39,937 bases of DNA from Gammaproteobacteria bacterium RIFCSPHIGHO2_12_FULL_41_20. Lineage in GTDB: Bacteria > Pseudomonadota > Gammaproteobacteria > DSM-16500. Below the pieces are notes generated by a model. It saw only the letters and a list, made by a program, of their open reading frames with translations. It did not search any database and was not told where the DNA came from. Below, one piece after another: positions 27,091 through 34,741 of the stretch (the first letter of the stretch is position 1; each line of letters starts with the position of its first letter). The DNA is taken from NCBI GenBank assembly GCA_001801575.1, contig MGYC01000012.1, forward strand, positions 1 to 39,937, given 5' to 3'. The translations under genes and the position numbers were made by a program.

Positions 27091-28815
27091 CTAGGATTGA
27101 TTGCTAAATAACATGACATTGCCTCGGGTGTCTATTAAGTAGTAACGATTTTGTTGGGCTTTTCTCTGAAAATCTTCCAGGTAGTTTTTATTTAATAGCA
27201 CAAAGATACGTTTTTTCTGATTCCACCGTTGCCAAAATTCATCTTCATTAATTAACCATTTGGTGCTAGCTAAGCTATTGCGAAAGTACATGCCATACCA
27301 CAGCTCTCTTACCCAGTTATCATTATTAGCAATATCACTAGCCTTCCAATCCGCGGTAATAACAATGCGTTTTTCTAGATACAAGGGTAAGTCTTGATAA
27401 TATTTATAATAGGTAATGATTTCATCGTTAGGTTGCAGGATAAGCTTTAATTTAAGTGCAAGGGGTTTTACTGTATTGTCATTTAAGCTGGCAGCGCTAA
27501 AGGTTAATAGCGATAGAAGTAATATGCTGGATATAGTAAGACAGGTAAATTTGGCGATGAGCGTTGCATTGTAGCGTTGGGTAATATACAAAGATAAGCA
27601 AGTAGCTAATGCAATGCCAGCAAATTCATATAAATAATGTTTAAATCCAGGGGGGATGAGGGACGCATATACTTGAGAAAGGATGGGTAATAGTATGGCA
27701 GAGCACAGCAGCAATCCCATGGCTAGCCCTATCCCATAACGAATACGTTTACAGCTGACATTGTCCCAGTATTGATCCAGAAAGTGCCCGGTTAATAATG
27801 CTAGAGCAGGAAAAATTGGGAGAATATATCCTACGGTTTTAGAGTGAGGGATAGAGAAGAAAGTAAAAATAATGCATAGCCATAATAATAGAAATAACTC
27901 TACCAAGTGTGCGCGTGGTGTTTTACATAGCTTTGTAACGCTATTCACTATAGCTTGTATAACAAATGCAGACCATGGTAAAAACCCGGCGAATACAATG
28001 GGAAAGTAAAACCAAAATGCAGTTTTATTGTTAAAGTCGGCAGCGGAAAGAAAGCGAGTGACTTGTTGAGTAACAAAGAAAAAATGAAAAAACTCAGGGT
28101 TAGCTTGTTGTGCTAACAGATACCATGGAAGCGTGATGGTGGTGAATAATAGTATTCCGCGAATTAATGGCAAGTTTTTCAAGATGCGCCATTGTCCAGA
28201 TAATACTATCCAGCTACCGATGATGGTAATCGGAAAAACCAGTCCGATTAATCCCTTGGTAAGTACAGCGAGTCCGGCAAAGATACAACTAAGGAAAAAG
28301 CATACTTGTCGTTGACGAGGCTTAGTTAACCGTGTTGCCATAATAAAGCAAGAGAGTGAACTGCTAATTAACACAGCAACCTCTAAATCCAGGTTTGCAT
28401 AGTGTGCAGCGCCGAAGTATAAGGGGCTGGTAGCAAGGATAAGTGCAGAAACAATAGCTGTACGGCGATTAAATAATATATATCCAGTAAAATAAGTTAT
28501 CCAGCAACCTATTATGCCAAATAAGATTGGCCAAAAGCGTAATGCCCATTCATTTATACCAAATAACTTCATGGCAATAGCTTGTAGCCAGTAATAAAGA
28601 ATAGGCTTATCTAAAAATACAATGCCATTTAAGCGTGGAGTGATGTAATCATGCATCACCAGCATTTCTCTAGCCACTTCAGAGTAGCGTCCTTCGTCGG
28701 GTACAAATAAAGGGTAACTACCTGACCAAATAAAATAAAATACACTTAAAGCCAGGGTTAACAAGGTAAAATCGGTTAACCAATGGGGGTAATGTATGCG
28801 ATGATAAAATTGCAC
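27091..28815 (-). CDS. ArnT-like lipid A glycosyltransferase (FlmK-like)
   Basis: A 574-aa polytopic membrane enzyme of the ArnT/PMT group. The first periplasmic loop has the complete family signature PDEGRYSEVAREML followed by YITPRLNGIVFLDKPILYYW, in which the acidic residues are catalytic and Lys/Tyr bind the carrier phosphate in ArnT. About twelve membrane helices precede a soluble periplasmic tail (about 460-574). ArnT-like enzymes transfer an amino sugar from undecaprenyl phosphate to lipid A, which lowers negative charge and gives resistance to polymyxin-like peptides. The converging GT2 gene and the diverging deacetylase supply its likely donor. The acceptor is inferred, not shown. 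Confidence 0.87.
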   Translation of the reverse strand: MQFYHRIHYPHWLTDFTLLTLALSVFYFIWSGSYPLFVPDEGRYSEVAREMLVMHDYITPRLNGIVFLDKPILYYWLQAIAMKLFGINEWALRFWPILFGIIGCWITYFTGYILFNRRTAIVSALILATSPLYFGAAHYANLDLEVAVLISSSLSCFIMATRLTKPRQRQVCFFLSCIFAGLAVLTKGLIGLVFPITIIGSWIVLSGQWRILKNLPLIRGILLFTTITLPWYLLAQQANPEFFHFFFVTQQVTRFLSAADFNNKTAFWFYFPIVFAGFLPWSAFVIQAIVNSVTKLCKTPRAHLVELFLLLWLCIIFTFFSIPHSKTVGYILPIFPALALLTGHFLDQYWDNVSCKRIRYGIGLAMGLLLCSAILLPILSQVYASLIPPGFKHYLYEFAGIALATCLSLYITQRYNATLIAKFTCLTISSILLLSLLTFSAASLNDNTVKPLALKLKLILQPNDEIITYYKYYQDLPLYLEKRIVITADWKASDIANNDNWVRELWYGMYFRNSLASTKWLINEDEFWQRWNQKKRIFVLLNKNYLEDFQRKAQQNRYYLIDTRGNVMLFSNQS

Positions 28816-28843
28816 AGTAGGCTCTCGCTGATCGCTTTTAATT

Positions 28844-28882
28844 CATTTAAAACTCGCACCCAACTGCCATTTCTAGGATAAT
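28844..28882. repeat. Solitary arm of the dispersed repeat seen at 39192-39274
   Basis: These 39 bases match the reverse complement of 39192-39229 with about five or six differences; the shared core is CCCAACTGCC[A/G]TTTCTAGGAT. The other arm is absent. It lies in the divergent gap between the ArnT-like gene and the deacetylase gene, so it may affect either promoter. Confidence 0.7.
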
Positions 28883-28931
28883 GTTATCGTAATTTTCCAA
28901 TATAAGCCCCTAGGGAGGTTAGGCGCTATCT

Positions 28932-29765
28932 ATGAGGCATGTTGTTCTTTGTGCGGATGATTATGGGCAAAATTTGGCGATTTCTCAAGGGATTATTGCT
29001 TTATTACAAGCTAGCCGTTTATCTGCTACTAGCTGTTTAACTAATGCAGATCACTGGTTAGATCATGCTAAGTGGCTACTGCCATTTCAGGGGAAGCTAG
29101 ATATAGGCATGCATTTTAACTTAACAGAAGGGAATGCCTTATCTACTACTTTTAGCCATTATTATGGGTCTCATTTATTCTCCCTGGGGCATTTAATGAT
29201 GCGAGCTTATGCCCGTCAGTTAAATCAGGCGGTTATTGAAGATGAGTGCTGTGCGCAACTAGAACGATTTGTGAGTGCCACTGGCATGTTGCCAGACTTT
29301 ATTGATGGTCATCAACATGTACATCAGTTGCCTATAGTGCGAGAAGCCATGTTAAACGTGTGCGCTAAACGTTTGTGCGGCCAGCATTTTTATGTGCGTT
29401 GTGTGAATGACAGGTTGATTATGTCGGATTGGCTGCATGGGTGTGGGGTTAAGAAAAGCCTTATTCTAGTAGGAACATGTGGTTTACGGAGGTTATTACA
29501 GCAGGCTCACATACCATATAATACATCTTTCTCTGGTATTTATGTATTTAATCAAGCGCAGAATTATGCAACGTTATTTCCTAGGTTTCTAGATGGTGTA
29601 CAAGATGGTGGTTTGATTATGTGCCATCCTGGGATGGGGGAGCAGGAGGGTGATCCTATTGGGTCGGTACGTGGACATGAGTATCGTTATTTTAGTGGCG
29701 AGCAGTTTTTAAAGGATTGTAGGCAGAAAAATGTGGTTATTTCACGGTTTTTTGCCTACAGTTAG
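28932..29765 (+). CDS. ChbG/HpnK (YdjC) family carbohydrate deacetylase, NaxD-like
   Basis: A 277-aa metal-dependent deacetylase of the YdjC fold. The motifs of the active site are all present: CADDYGQN near the N-terminus with the metal Asp pair, GMHFNLTEG, DGHQHVHQLP with two histidines, and MCHPGMGE near the C-terminus. Members remove N-acetyl groups from chitobiose (ChbG), a hopanoid intermediate (HpnK) or undecaprenyl-phosphate GalNAc (NaxD of Francisella). No hopanoid or chitobiose genes are near, but a GT2 and an ArnT-like gene are, so the NaxD role fits best. GGGAGG precedes the ATG at rather long spacing. Confidence 0.88.
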   Translation: MRHVVLCADDYGQNLAISQGIIALLQASRLSATSCLTNADHWLDHAKWLLPFQGKLDIGMHFNLTEGNALSTTFSHYYGSHLFSLGHLMMRAYARQLNQAVIEDECCAQLERFVSATGMLPDFIDGHQHVHQLPIVREAMLNVCAKRLCGQHFYVRCVNDRLIMSDWLHGCGVKKSLILVGTCGLRRLLQQAHIPYNTSFSGIYVFNQAQNYATLFPRFLDGVQDGGLIMCHPGMGEQEGDPIGSVRGHEYRYFSGEQFLKDCRQKNVVISRFFAYS

Positions 29766-29883
29766 AGGCTATAAGGCTGTATTTTCTCTTCGTATATCTG
29801 TTACAATAAACTGATTGCCATTAATTCTGTATTTCAGAAACAGTGGTAATGTTTTTGTTCAATTTCTATGAAGGTAAAAAGTT

Positions 29884-30096
29884 ATGTCAGCACGTGAAAC
29901 TGGGATCGTAAAGTGGTTCAATAATAGTAAAGGGTATGGGTTTATTCAGCGTGATAGTGGGGGCGATGTGTTTGTTCACTATCGAGCAATTCGCGGTGAT
30001 GGATATCGCACTCTCGAAGAAGGTCAGCGAGTTGAGTTCGCAGTGACCCAAGGACAAAAAGGTCTTCAGGCAGAAGACGTTTCTGTGGCCAAATAA
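29884..30096 (+). CDS. Cold-shock domain protein
   Basis: A 70-aa single cold-shock domain. Both RNA-binding motifs are present: KGYGFI (RNP1) and DVFVHY (RNP2), and the N-terminal TGIVKWFN is typical. Such proteins bind single-stranded RNA and act as RNA chaperones in the cytoplasm. The tail [21 protein letters not shown] is the common proteobacterial form. GAAGGTAAAA precedes the ATG. The name CspA/CspE/CspD cannot be chosen from sequence alone. It stands alone; a perfect palindromic repeat and a strong hairpin follow. Confidence 0.95.
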   Translation: MSARETGIVKWFNNSKGYGFIQRDSGGDVFVHYRAIRGDGYRTLEEGQRVEFAVTQGQKGLQAEDVSVAK

Positions 30097-30119
30097 CAAT
30101 CCGTTTACAGGAGTTCCTG

Positions 30120-30242
30120 CAGCAGTTCCCGCTAACACTGTCATCCTGAGCGTCAGCGAAGGATCTTCTTAATAAACACCGAGGATTTATTAAGAAGATC
30201 CTTCGCTGACGCTCAGGATGACAGTGTTAGCGGGAACTGCTG
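30120..30242. repeat. Perfect palindromic repeat, 57-bp arms (MITE-like)
   Basis: Arms 30120-30176 and 30186-30242 are exact reverse complements over 57 bases around a 9-base centre. The inner part carries the CATCCTGAGCG/TCAGCGAAGGATC string that is a common theme of dispersed bacterial palindromes. A solitary outer end is at 16061-16085. Perfect arms point to recent insertion or active upkeep. Confidence 0.93.
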
Positions 30243-30267
30243 GGAGTTTTCCTGCTGAATTTAGGTT

Positions 30268-30310
30268 AAAGCGCAGGAGACTGGAAGCAGCCAGTCTCCG
30301 TATGCGTTTT
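30268..30310. terminator. Strong hairpin, probable terminator after the cold-shock gene
   Basis: A stem of 8 bp (AAAGCGCA with TGCGTTTT, one wobble) continues through a 3-base bulge into 9 perfect pairs (GGAGACTGG with CCAGTCTCC) around a 6-base loop. The A and T runs at its foot would work as an intrinsic terminator on either strand. The 57-bp repeat seems to have been inserted between it and the cold-shock gene. Confidence 0.55.
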
Positions 30311-30378
30311 GTGCCGACGTAGCGATTGCCCTCGAGAGTAGGGTTGTGTGCAAGAAGTCTATTGAGTTATTTTGCTGT

Positions 30379-30417
30379 ATTGCCGCTCAAGCATATGCTT
30401 GAGCGGCAATGTTTTTT
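30379..30417 (+). terminator. Intrinsic terminator just upstream of ttcA
   Basis: Perfect 32-base palindrome (30379-30410) with a GC-rich stem GCCGCTCAAGC, then GTTTTTT. It ends 17 bp before the ttcA ATG. It either ends transcription of an RNA from the 30310-30380 region or acts in the ttcA leader; both are open. Confidence 0.75.
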
Positions 30418-30433
30418 ATGAAGATATCTTTTT

Positions 30434-31225
30434 ATGCGTAAAGAGTCAGTTATTGAGAAAAAATTATTGCATTACACGGGAAAAGCCATTGCTGATTATA
30501 AGATGATACAACATGGCGATCGTGTGCTAGTGGGGTTATCAGGAGGGAAGGACTCTTTTACTTTATTACGTATTTTGTGCCTTTTACAACAAAGAGCTCA
30601 TCCTCATTTCGAAATCTTTGCTTTTACTTTAGATCAATCCCAGCCGGGATGGGATGATCAAGCGCTACGTGCCTGGTTAGAAGCTAGACGTATTGCTTAC
30701 CAGGTTTTAACGGAAGATACTTACTCGATTGTTAAATCTAAAATTCCAGAAGGGCAAACTTATTGTTCTCTGTGTTCACGATTGCGGCGAGGCATTATTT
30801 ACCATTATGCCGAAGAGCATGGGTTTAATAAAATTGCTTTAGGCCATCACCGTGATGACTTAATTCGAACCTTGTTAATGTCAATCCTTTATAATGGTGA
30901 AATTCGTTCCATGCCGCCCAAGCTGTTAAGCGATAATAAGCGGCATATCCTGATTAGACCCCTGGCATATTGCCAGGAAAAAGACATTGTTGCTTATGCG
31001 CAAGAACAAGCATTCCCTATTATTCCATGTACACTTTGTGGTTCACAAGAAAATCTAGTAAGGCAACGGGTGAAAGTGTTAATTGATGGATTGGCAAAAG
31101 AAAACCCGAAAATTCCTAGTAATATTCTACATGCGTTAAGTAGCGTAAAACCAAGCCAACTTATGGATAAAAAGCTATGGGACTTTGCATTGCTAGAGGC
31201 CCAGCAAGTTGTAAATATTGAGTGA
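30434..31225 (+). CDS. ttcA: tRNA 2-thiocytidine biosynthesis protein TtcA
   Basis: A 263-aa PP-loop enzyme that thiolates cytidine 32 of certain tRNAs in the cytoplasm, using a 4Fe-4S cluster. The ATP-binding SGGKDS is at residues 36-41. The cluster cysteines are in CSLC (111-114) and CTLC (near 200). GHHRDD follows the first pair and is also conserved. Length and motif order match E. coli TtcA apart from a shorter C-terminus. It overlaps or abuts the MATE gene, and a terminator-like hairpin sits right before it. It must start its own transcript after that hairpin or read through it. Confidence 0.94.
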   Translation: MRKESVIEKKLLHYTGKAIADYKMIQHGDRVLVGLSGGKDSFTLLRILCLLQQRAHPHFEIFAFTLDQSQPGWDDQALRAWLEARRIAYQVLTEDTYSIVKSKIPEGQTYCSLCSRLRRGIIYHYAEEHGFNKIALGHHRDDLIRTLLMSILYNGEIRSMPPKLLSDNKRHILIRPLAYCQEKDIVAYAQEQAFPIIPCTLCGSQENLVRQRVKVLIDGLAKENPKIPSNILHALSSVKPSQLMDKKLWDFALLEAQQVVNIE

Positions 31226-31230
31226 TAGGC

Positions 31231-32607
31231 ATGCTTAAATTTTTTTTTGAAGCCAGACAATTAACTAAACTAGCTTTGCCAGCGATGTTGTTATTCTTAT
31301 CACAAAAGAGTTTGCAGTTTATTGATGCCTTAATGCTAGGACGCCTTGGCTCTCATGCGCTGGCAGCAGTAGCAATGGGGTCAGCTTTTTTTTTGCTGGC
31401 GCTGATGTTTTGTCTAGGTATCTTAAGTGTGATAGGCGCATATATTTCGCGTGCTTTTGGGCTTAATACTGCACGTGAAATTCGCAGGACGATGCAGCAT
31501 AGTTTTTTTCTCGTGTGTATATTGGCTGTCCCTAGTATGGGTATGTTATGGTTGATGCCTGATTTTTTACAAGTAATAGGTCTAGATGAATCTATTGTTA
31601 TAGCCACTAGATTATTTATGCGCGGTTTGGTATGGGGATTCCCAGCGACACTGAGCTTTTTAGTGTTGAGGGAATTTCTCTCTGCTTTCGCTTTGGCCAA
31701 GATCATACTGCATATTGGCTTAGCTGCAATACCGCTGACTTTTTTTGTGGACTATATATTCATTTACGGTAAGTTGGGTATGCCTGTTTTAGGGATTGCT
31801 GGCGGAGGTTATGCAGGCGCCATTGTGCAATGGAGTATGTTAATTAGTTTATTGCTATATATATTTTATCATCCCCTATTAAAATCTTATTTATTCTATT
31901 TTGATTTGAGTGATGTTAGTTGGAAGAAAATGTTTGAAATGTTACGTATGGGTCTACCTTACGGGGTAATGTTGGTATTAGACATCAGCATGGGGGGGAT
32001 GGCAATATTAATGATGGGGTATTTTGGGGCGGATGTCTTGGCTGCTCATTATATCGTGGTACAATGCTTGACGCTGGTATTCTGCCTGCCGTTTTCATAC
32101 TCCATGGCAATAGCGCAACGCATATCATCTACTGAGACTCCCAGTCAATCTGTTCCGTTTATTAAGCATATAGTTATTTCGGCGTTAATTATCATGCTAT
32201 CGTTAGCGTTTTTTGTTGCGATTTTATTTAATTATTATTCTGATTTTTTAATTACCCTCTTTGTTGGTAACCCGGCTAGAAATTTATATCTTAGACAATT
32301 TGCCGTAACGTTTTTTACATTTGCAGCAGTTTTCCAATGTTTTGACACCATACAGGCGAGCATGAATGGCGTATTACGCGGCGTTAAAGATACACTCTTG
32401 CCTATGATATGTAGCATAGTCGGTTATTGGTTAGGGATAGGCGGTGCATATCTGTTTGCATTTTATTTTGCGCTCGGTGCAAGAGGGGTATGGTATGGTT
32501 TGATATTAGGTATTATGTTTGTTGCAGTAGCGCTGTGCGTTTTGTTCTCAAGAAGAGCATATAATTACTCTCTTTTAATATTGACGCCCTCTACTCCTTG
32601 TTCTTAA
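31231..32607 (+). CDS. MATE family multidrug/sodium antiporter (NorM-like)
   Basis: A 458-aa polytopic protein with twelve predicted helices in two similar halves, the hallmark of MATE (MatE) transporters. The N-terminal half begins LTKLALPAMLLFLSQKSLQFIDALMLGRLG, matching the NorM pattern; the second half begins at about 235 (MLRMGLPYGVMLVLDISMGG). It should export cationic compounds with Na+ or H+. GTG 31222 overlaps the ttcA stop and would add three residues; ATG 31231, 5 bp after that stop, is preferred. Either way translation is likely coupled to ttcA. Confidence 0.9.
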   Translation: MLKFFFEARQLTKLALPAMLLFLSQKSLQFIDALMLGRLGSHALAAVAMGSAFFLLALMFCLGILSVIGAYISRAFGLNTAREIRRTMQHSFFLVCILAVPSMGMLWLMPDFLQVIGLDESIVIATRLFMRGLVWGFPATLSFLVLREFLSAFALAKIILHIGLAAIPLTFFVDYIFIYGKLGMPVLGIAGGGYAGAIVQWSMLISLLLYIFYHPLLKSYLFYFDLSDVSWKKMFEMLRMGLPYGVMLVLDISMGGMAILMMGYFGADVLAAHYIVVQCLTLVFCLPFSYSMAIAQRISSTETPSQSVPFIKHIVISALIIMLSLAFFVAILFNYYSDFLITLFVGNPARNLYLRQFAVTFFTFAAVFQCFDTIQASMNGVLRGVKDTLLPMICSIVGYWLGIGGAYLFAFYFALGARGVWYGLILGIMFVAVALCVLFSRRAYNYSLLILTPSTPCS

Positions 32608-32651
32608 TGAACAGAGGTATAGCTACTAATGGCACAAGAGCTTCAAAGGAT

Positions 32652-34199
32652 TTACGCCGTTACCTTTTCCTCCATCAAGTTTAATTCATCTGGTGATTCC
32701 CTGGTCGTTGAAAAGCGTCTTCCTTCCTGAGTGAGGCGGGTTAAGAAGGGTATGAAAATAAATAATACTATACTGATTACAATAGCTGTCCATCCTAGCA
32801 TGCCGAAAGTGTGACTATAGCTTGTATTGGTAATTAAGGGATTCGTAGATTCCGTTGCGCCCAATGCAATCTTTGAGAAATGACCTGAAAGAATAGCCGC
32901 CACCCCGGTGATCATCATCCACGTACCCATCATTAACCCGCGTAATCGTAGGGGAGCTAATTGTCCTATCATGGCGTAACCAATGGGAGAGATAAATAAT
33001 TCACCAACGCTTTGTAAAGTATAGCTAACAATAATCCAATTAAAGTTAGTGTATCCTTGGGGGTTAGCGAAATAAATACCTAACGGCAAAATGGCAAAGG
33101 CAGTGCCAATTAGCAATAATGCTAAGGAAAATTGAAATGGAATCGTAATATTCATACCGCGATCGCGCATACGACTAAAAATAATGCTGAGTAGTGGGCC
33201 GCCTAGAATAATAATGACCGTATTAATGTTTTGCACCCACTGTGGGGCAATAAGAAGTCCAAGGAAGTGCCTATCTACATTGCGCTCAATAAATAAATTT
33301 AGCCCCATAGGAGCCAGTTGATATAGGGCCCAGAAGATGAGGGAGGAAAGGGCAAGTAATAAGTAACCTCCAATTTTATTGCGGCTTTCTGTGGTGGGTT
33401 GCTTAATGGCTAATATGCCTATGATAAATATCATGGCAGCGCCAATAACTAAAATAAGATTATTACAGAAATCCGTGCGATCGAGTAATGCCCTTAGTAC
33501 TAGTACAAGCAGCACAACCATAACGGTTCCTATAAGGCGAAATCTTTTCTTTGTTGTGATTTGTGATTCACTAAAAGTAGTGTGTCTATCATTTAATATT
33601 TTCCATTTGAACAGTGTAATAATTAATGCGATTAAATTACCTAATGCGCTGAGTATAAAGAGTTGTTGATAGGCCTGGTGTAAGTGAAAGTAGCCACCAA
33701 TAGAAAACCCAATAAAAAAGCCAATGTTCATTCCGCTATAATTCCATAAGAAAGCAGCTTCACGGCGTTTATCATCGGGCTCAAACAGTTGCGTTACCAT
33801 GCAATTAATGCAGGTAACATTCAGGCCACTGCCAGCAAGAAAGGTTGCCAAGCCCCATAATAGGAAATTACTATTGGGTACTGAAATAAGTAAGCAACCA
33901 GAAATTTGTGCGACCATACCAAGGGAGAACAAGCTGCGATAACTTAAATATCTCCCACCGATGTAACCGCCTAATAAGTGTAAAAAATAATTTAATGCTA
34001 TAAATGAACCAGTAATGCTAGTTGCTAGCATGTCGCTTAAATGTAAGCCGTGCGTGGAGTATAGAATTAAAGTAGAATAAAGTACGCTAAAACTAAGAGT
34101 GGAAAATATCTGGATAAAAAATAATGCGCCTGCTCCTTGTGGCATAATATCCTGATATTTTTGGATAAGCGTTTTCTTGATGATGGATTGTGTGGTCAT
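32652..34199 (-). CDS. POT family proton-dependent oligopeptide transporter
   Basis: A 515-aa major-facilitator protein of the POT/PTR2 family, which imports di- and tripeptides with protons. There are about fourteen helices. Typical segments are GGYIGGRYLSYRSL in helix 2-3, NYSGMNIGFFIGFSIGGYF (PTR2 signature region), LFIERNVDR and YTLQSVGELFISPIGYAMIGQLAP (the last is conserved in DtpA-D). The ExxERFxYY motif of helix 1 is not found: the corresponding region reads LFFIQIFSTLSFSVLYS, so proton coupling may differ. Peptide scavenging suits a host-dwelling bacterium. It is downstream of the Hpt gene with a 119-bp gap. Confidence 0.9.
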   Translation of the reverse strand: MTTQSIIKKTLIQKYQDIMPQGAGALFFIQIFSTLSFSVLYSTLILYSTHGLHLSDMLATSITGSFIALNYFLHLLGGYIGGRYLSYRSLFSLGMVAQISGCLLISVPNSNFLLWGLATFLAGSGLNVTCINCMVTQLFEPDDKRREAAFLWNYSGMNIGFFIGFSIGGYFHLHQAYQQLFILSALGNLIALIITLFKWKILNDRHTTFSESQITTKKRFRLIGTVMVVLLVLVLRALLDRTDFCNNLILVIGAAMIFIIGILAIKQPTTESRNKIGGYLLLALSSLIFWALYQLAPMGLNLFIERNVDRHFLGLLIAPQWVQNINTVIIILGGPLLSIIFSRMRDRGMNITIPFQFSLALLLIGTAFAILPLGIYFANPQGYTNFNWIIVSYTLQSVGELFISPIGYAMIGQLAPLRLRGLMMGTWMMITGVAAILSGHFSKIALGATESTNPLITNTSYSHTFGMLGWTAIVISIVLFIFIPFLTRLTQEGRRFSTTRESPDELNLMEEKVTA

Positions 34200-34318
34200 G
34201 CAACATCCTTAAGTGATTCTTCGGTAACTTCTGGAAATATCATCCAGAAACTCAATTTTTTGGTTGGGGCAGCCTCGCAATGATGGTTTCAATGGAAACC
34301 TTCGTAACTTTTTAGCTT

Positions 34319-34678
34319 TTATTTATGAGTGCAAGATTCTGTGTAACTTTTATAACAAGTTAATAGTTGGTTTACTTCCGTGCTAAGTTCATCGATAAGT
34401 AAAGGTAGATTATCCATTATATTCGTTTTTATAGAGGTTTCAAGTTTGGTTAATACTTGTTTTAAGCGTGGAGTGCCGCAATAGCAAACTGCGCCATGTA
34501 GTTTATGCACACTCTGCCATAATTTATCGCGATTTTGATTATGCAGTGATTCTTTTATTACTTTTATTTCTATAGGTAAGCTGTTGATAAGAATAGAGAG
34601 AAGCTCTTCAGCGAGGTCGCGTTTATTATCTGCTAATTGGGTGCCTAGTTCCCAGTTGATGATTGGTAATTCATTCAT
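34319..34678 (-). CDS. Stand-alone Hpt-domain phosphotransfer protein (BarA/GacS-like)
   Basis: A 119-aa protein that is one histidine phosphotransfer domain. The phospho-accepting histidine is His58 in VHKLHGAVCYCGTPRLK. That motif, with its CYCGTPRL tail, is the one seen at the C-terminus of hybrid kinases BarA/GacS/LetS, which pass phosphate to UvrY/GacA/LetA. Here no kinase or receiver precedes it; it starts its own frame with AAAGGACGG before the ATG. It lies 63 bp after rlmD on the same strand. In E. coli barA is also next to rlmD, so this looks like a conserved neighbourhood in which only the Hpt part is present. The cognate kinase must be elsewhere. Confidence 0.87.
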   Translation of the reverse strand: MNELPIINWELGTQLADNKRDLAEELLSILINSLPIEIKVIKESLHNQNRDKLWQSVHKLHGAVCYCGTPRLKQVLTKLETSIKTNIMDNLPLLIDELSTEVNQLLTCYKSYTESCTHK

Positions 34679-34741
34679 AGTGCTTACCGTCCTTTTGTTA
34701 TCGCTTTTAATTATTAGATATTAGGAGTATCGCGTATACCC

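Noticed and set aside
30271-30330. GGAAGCAGCC followed by GTGCCGACGTAGC, which recalls 4.5S SRP RNA
   Set aside because: The essential CCGGAAGG tetraloop segment is missing and the bases instead form a perfect 9-bp stem with CCAGTCTCC; a terminator hairpin explains the region better.
34286-34304. GGTTTC/GAAACC hairpin after the Hpt gene
   Set aside because: Six pairs and no U-tract on the minus strand; terminator status is not supported.
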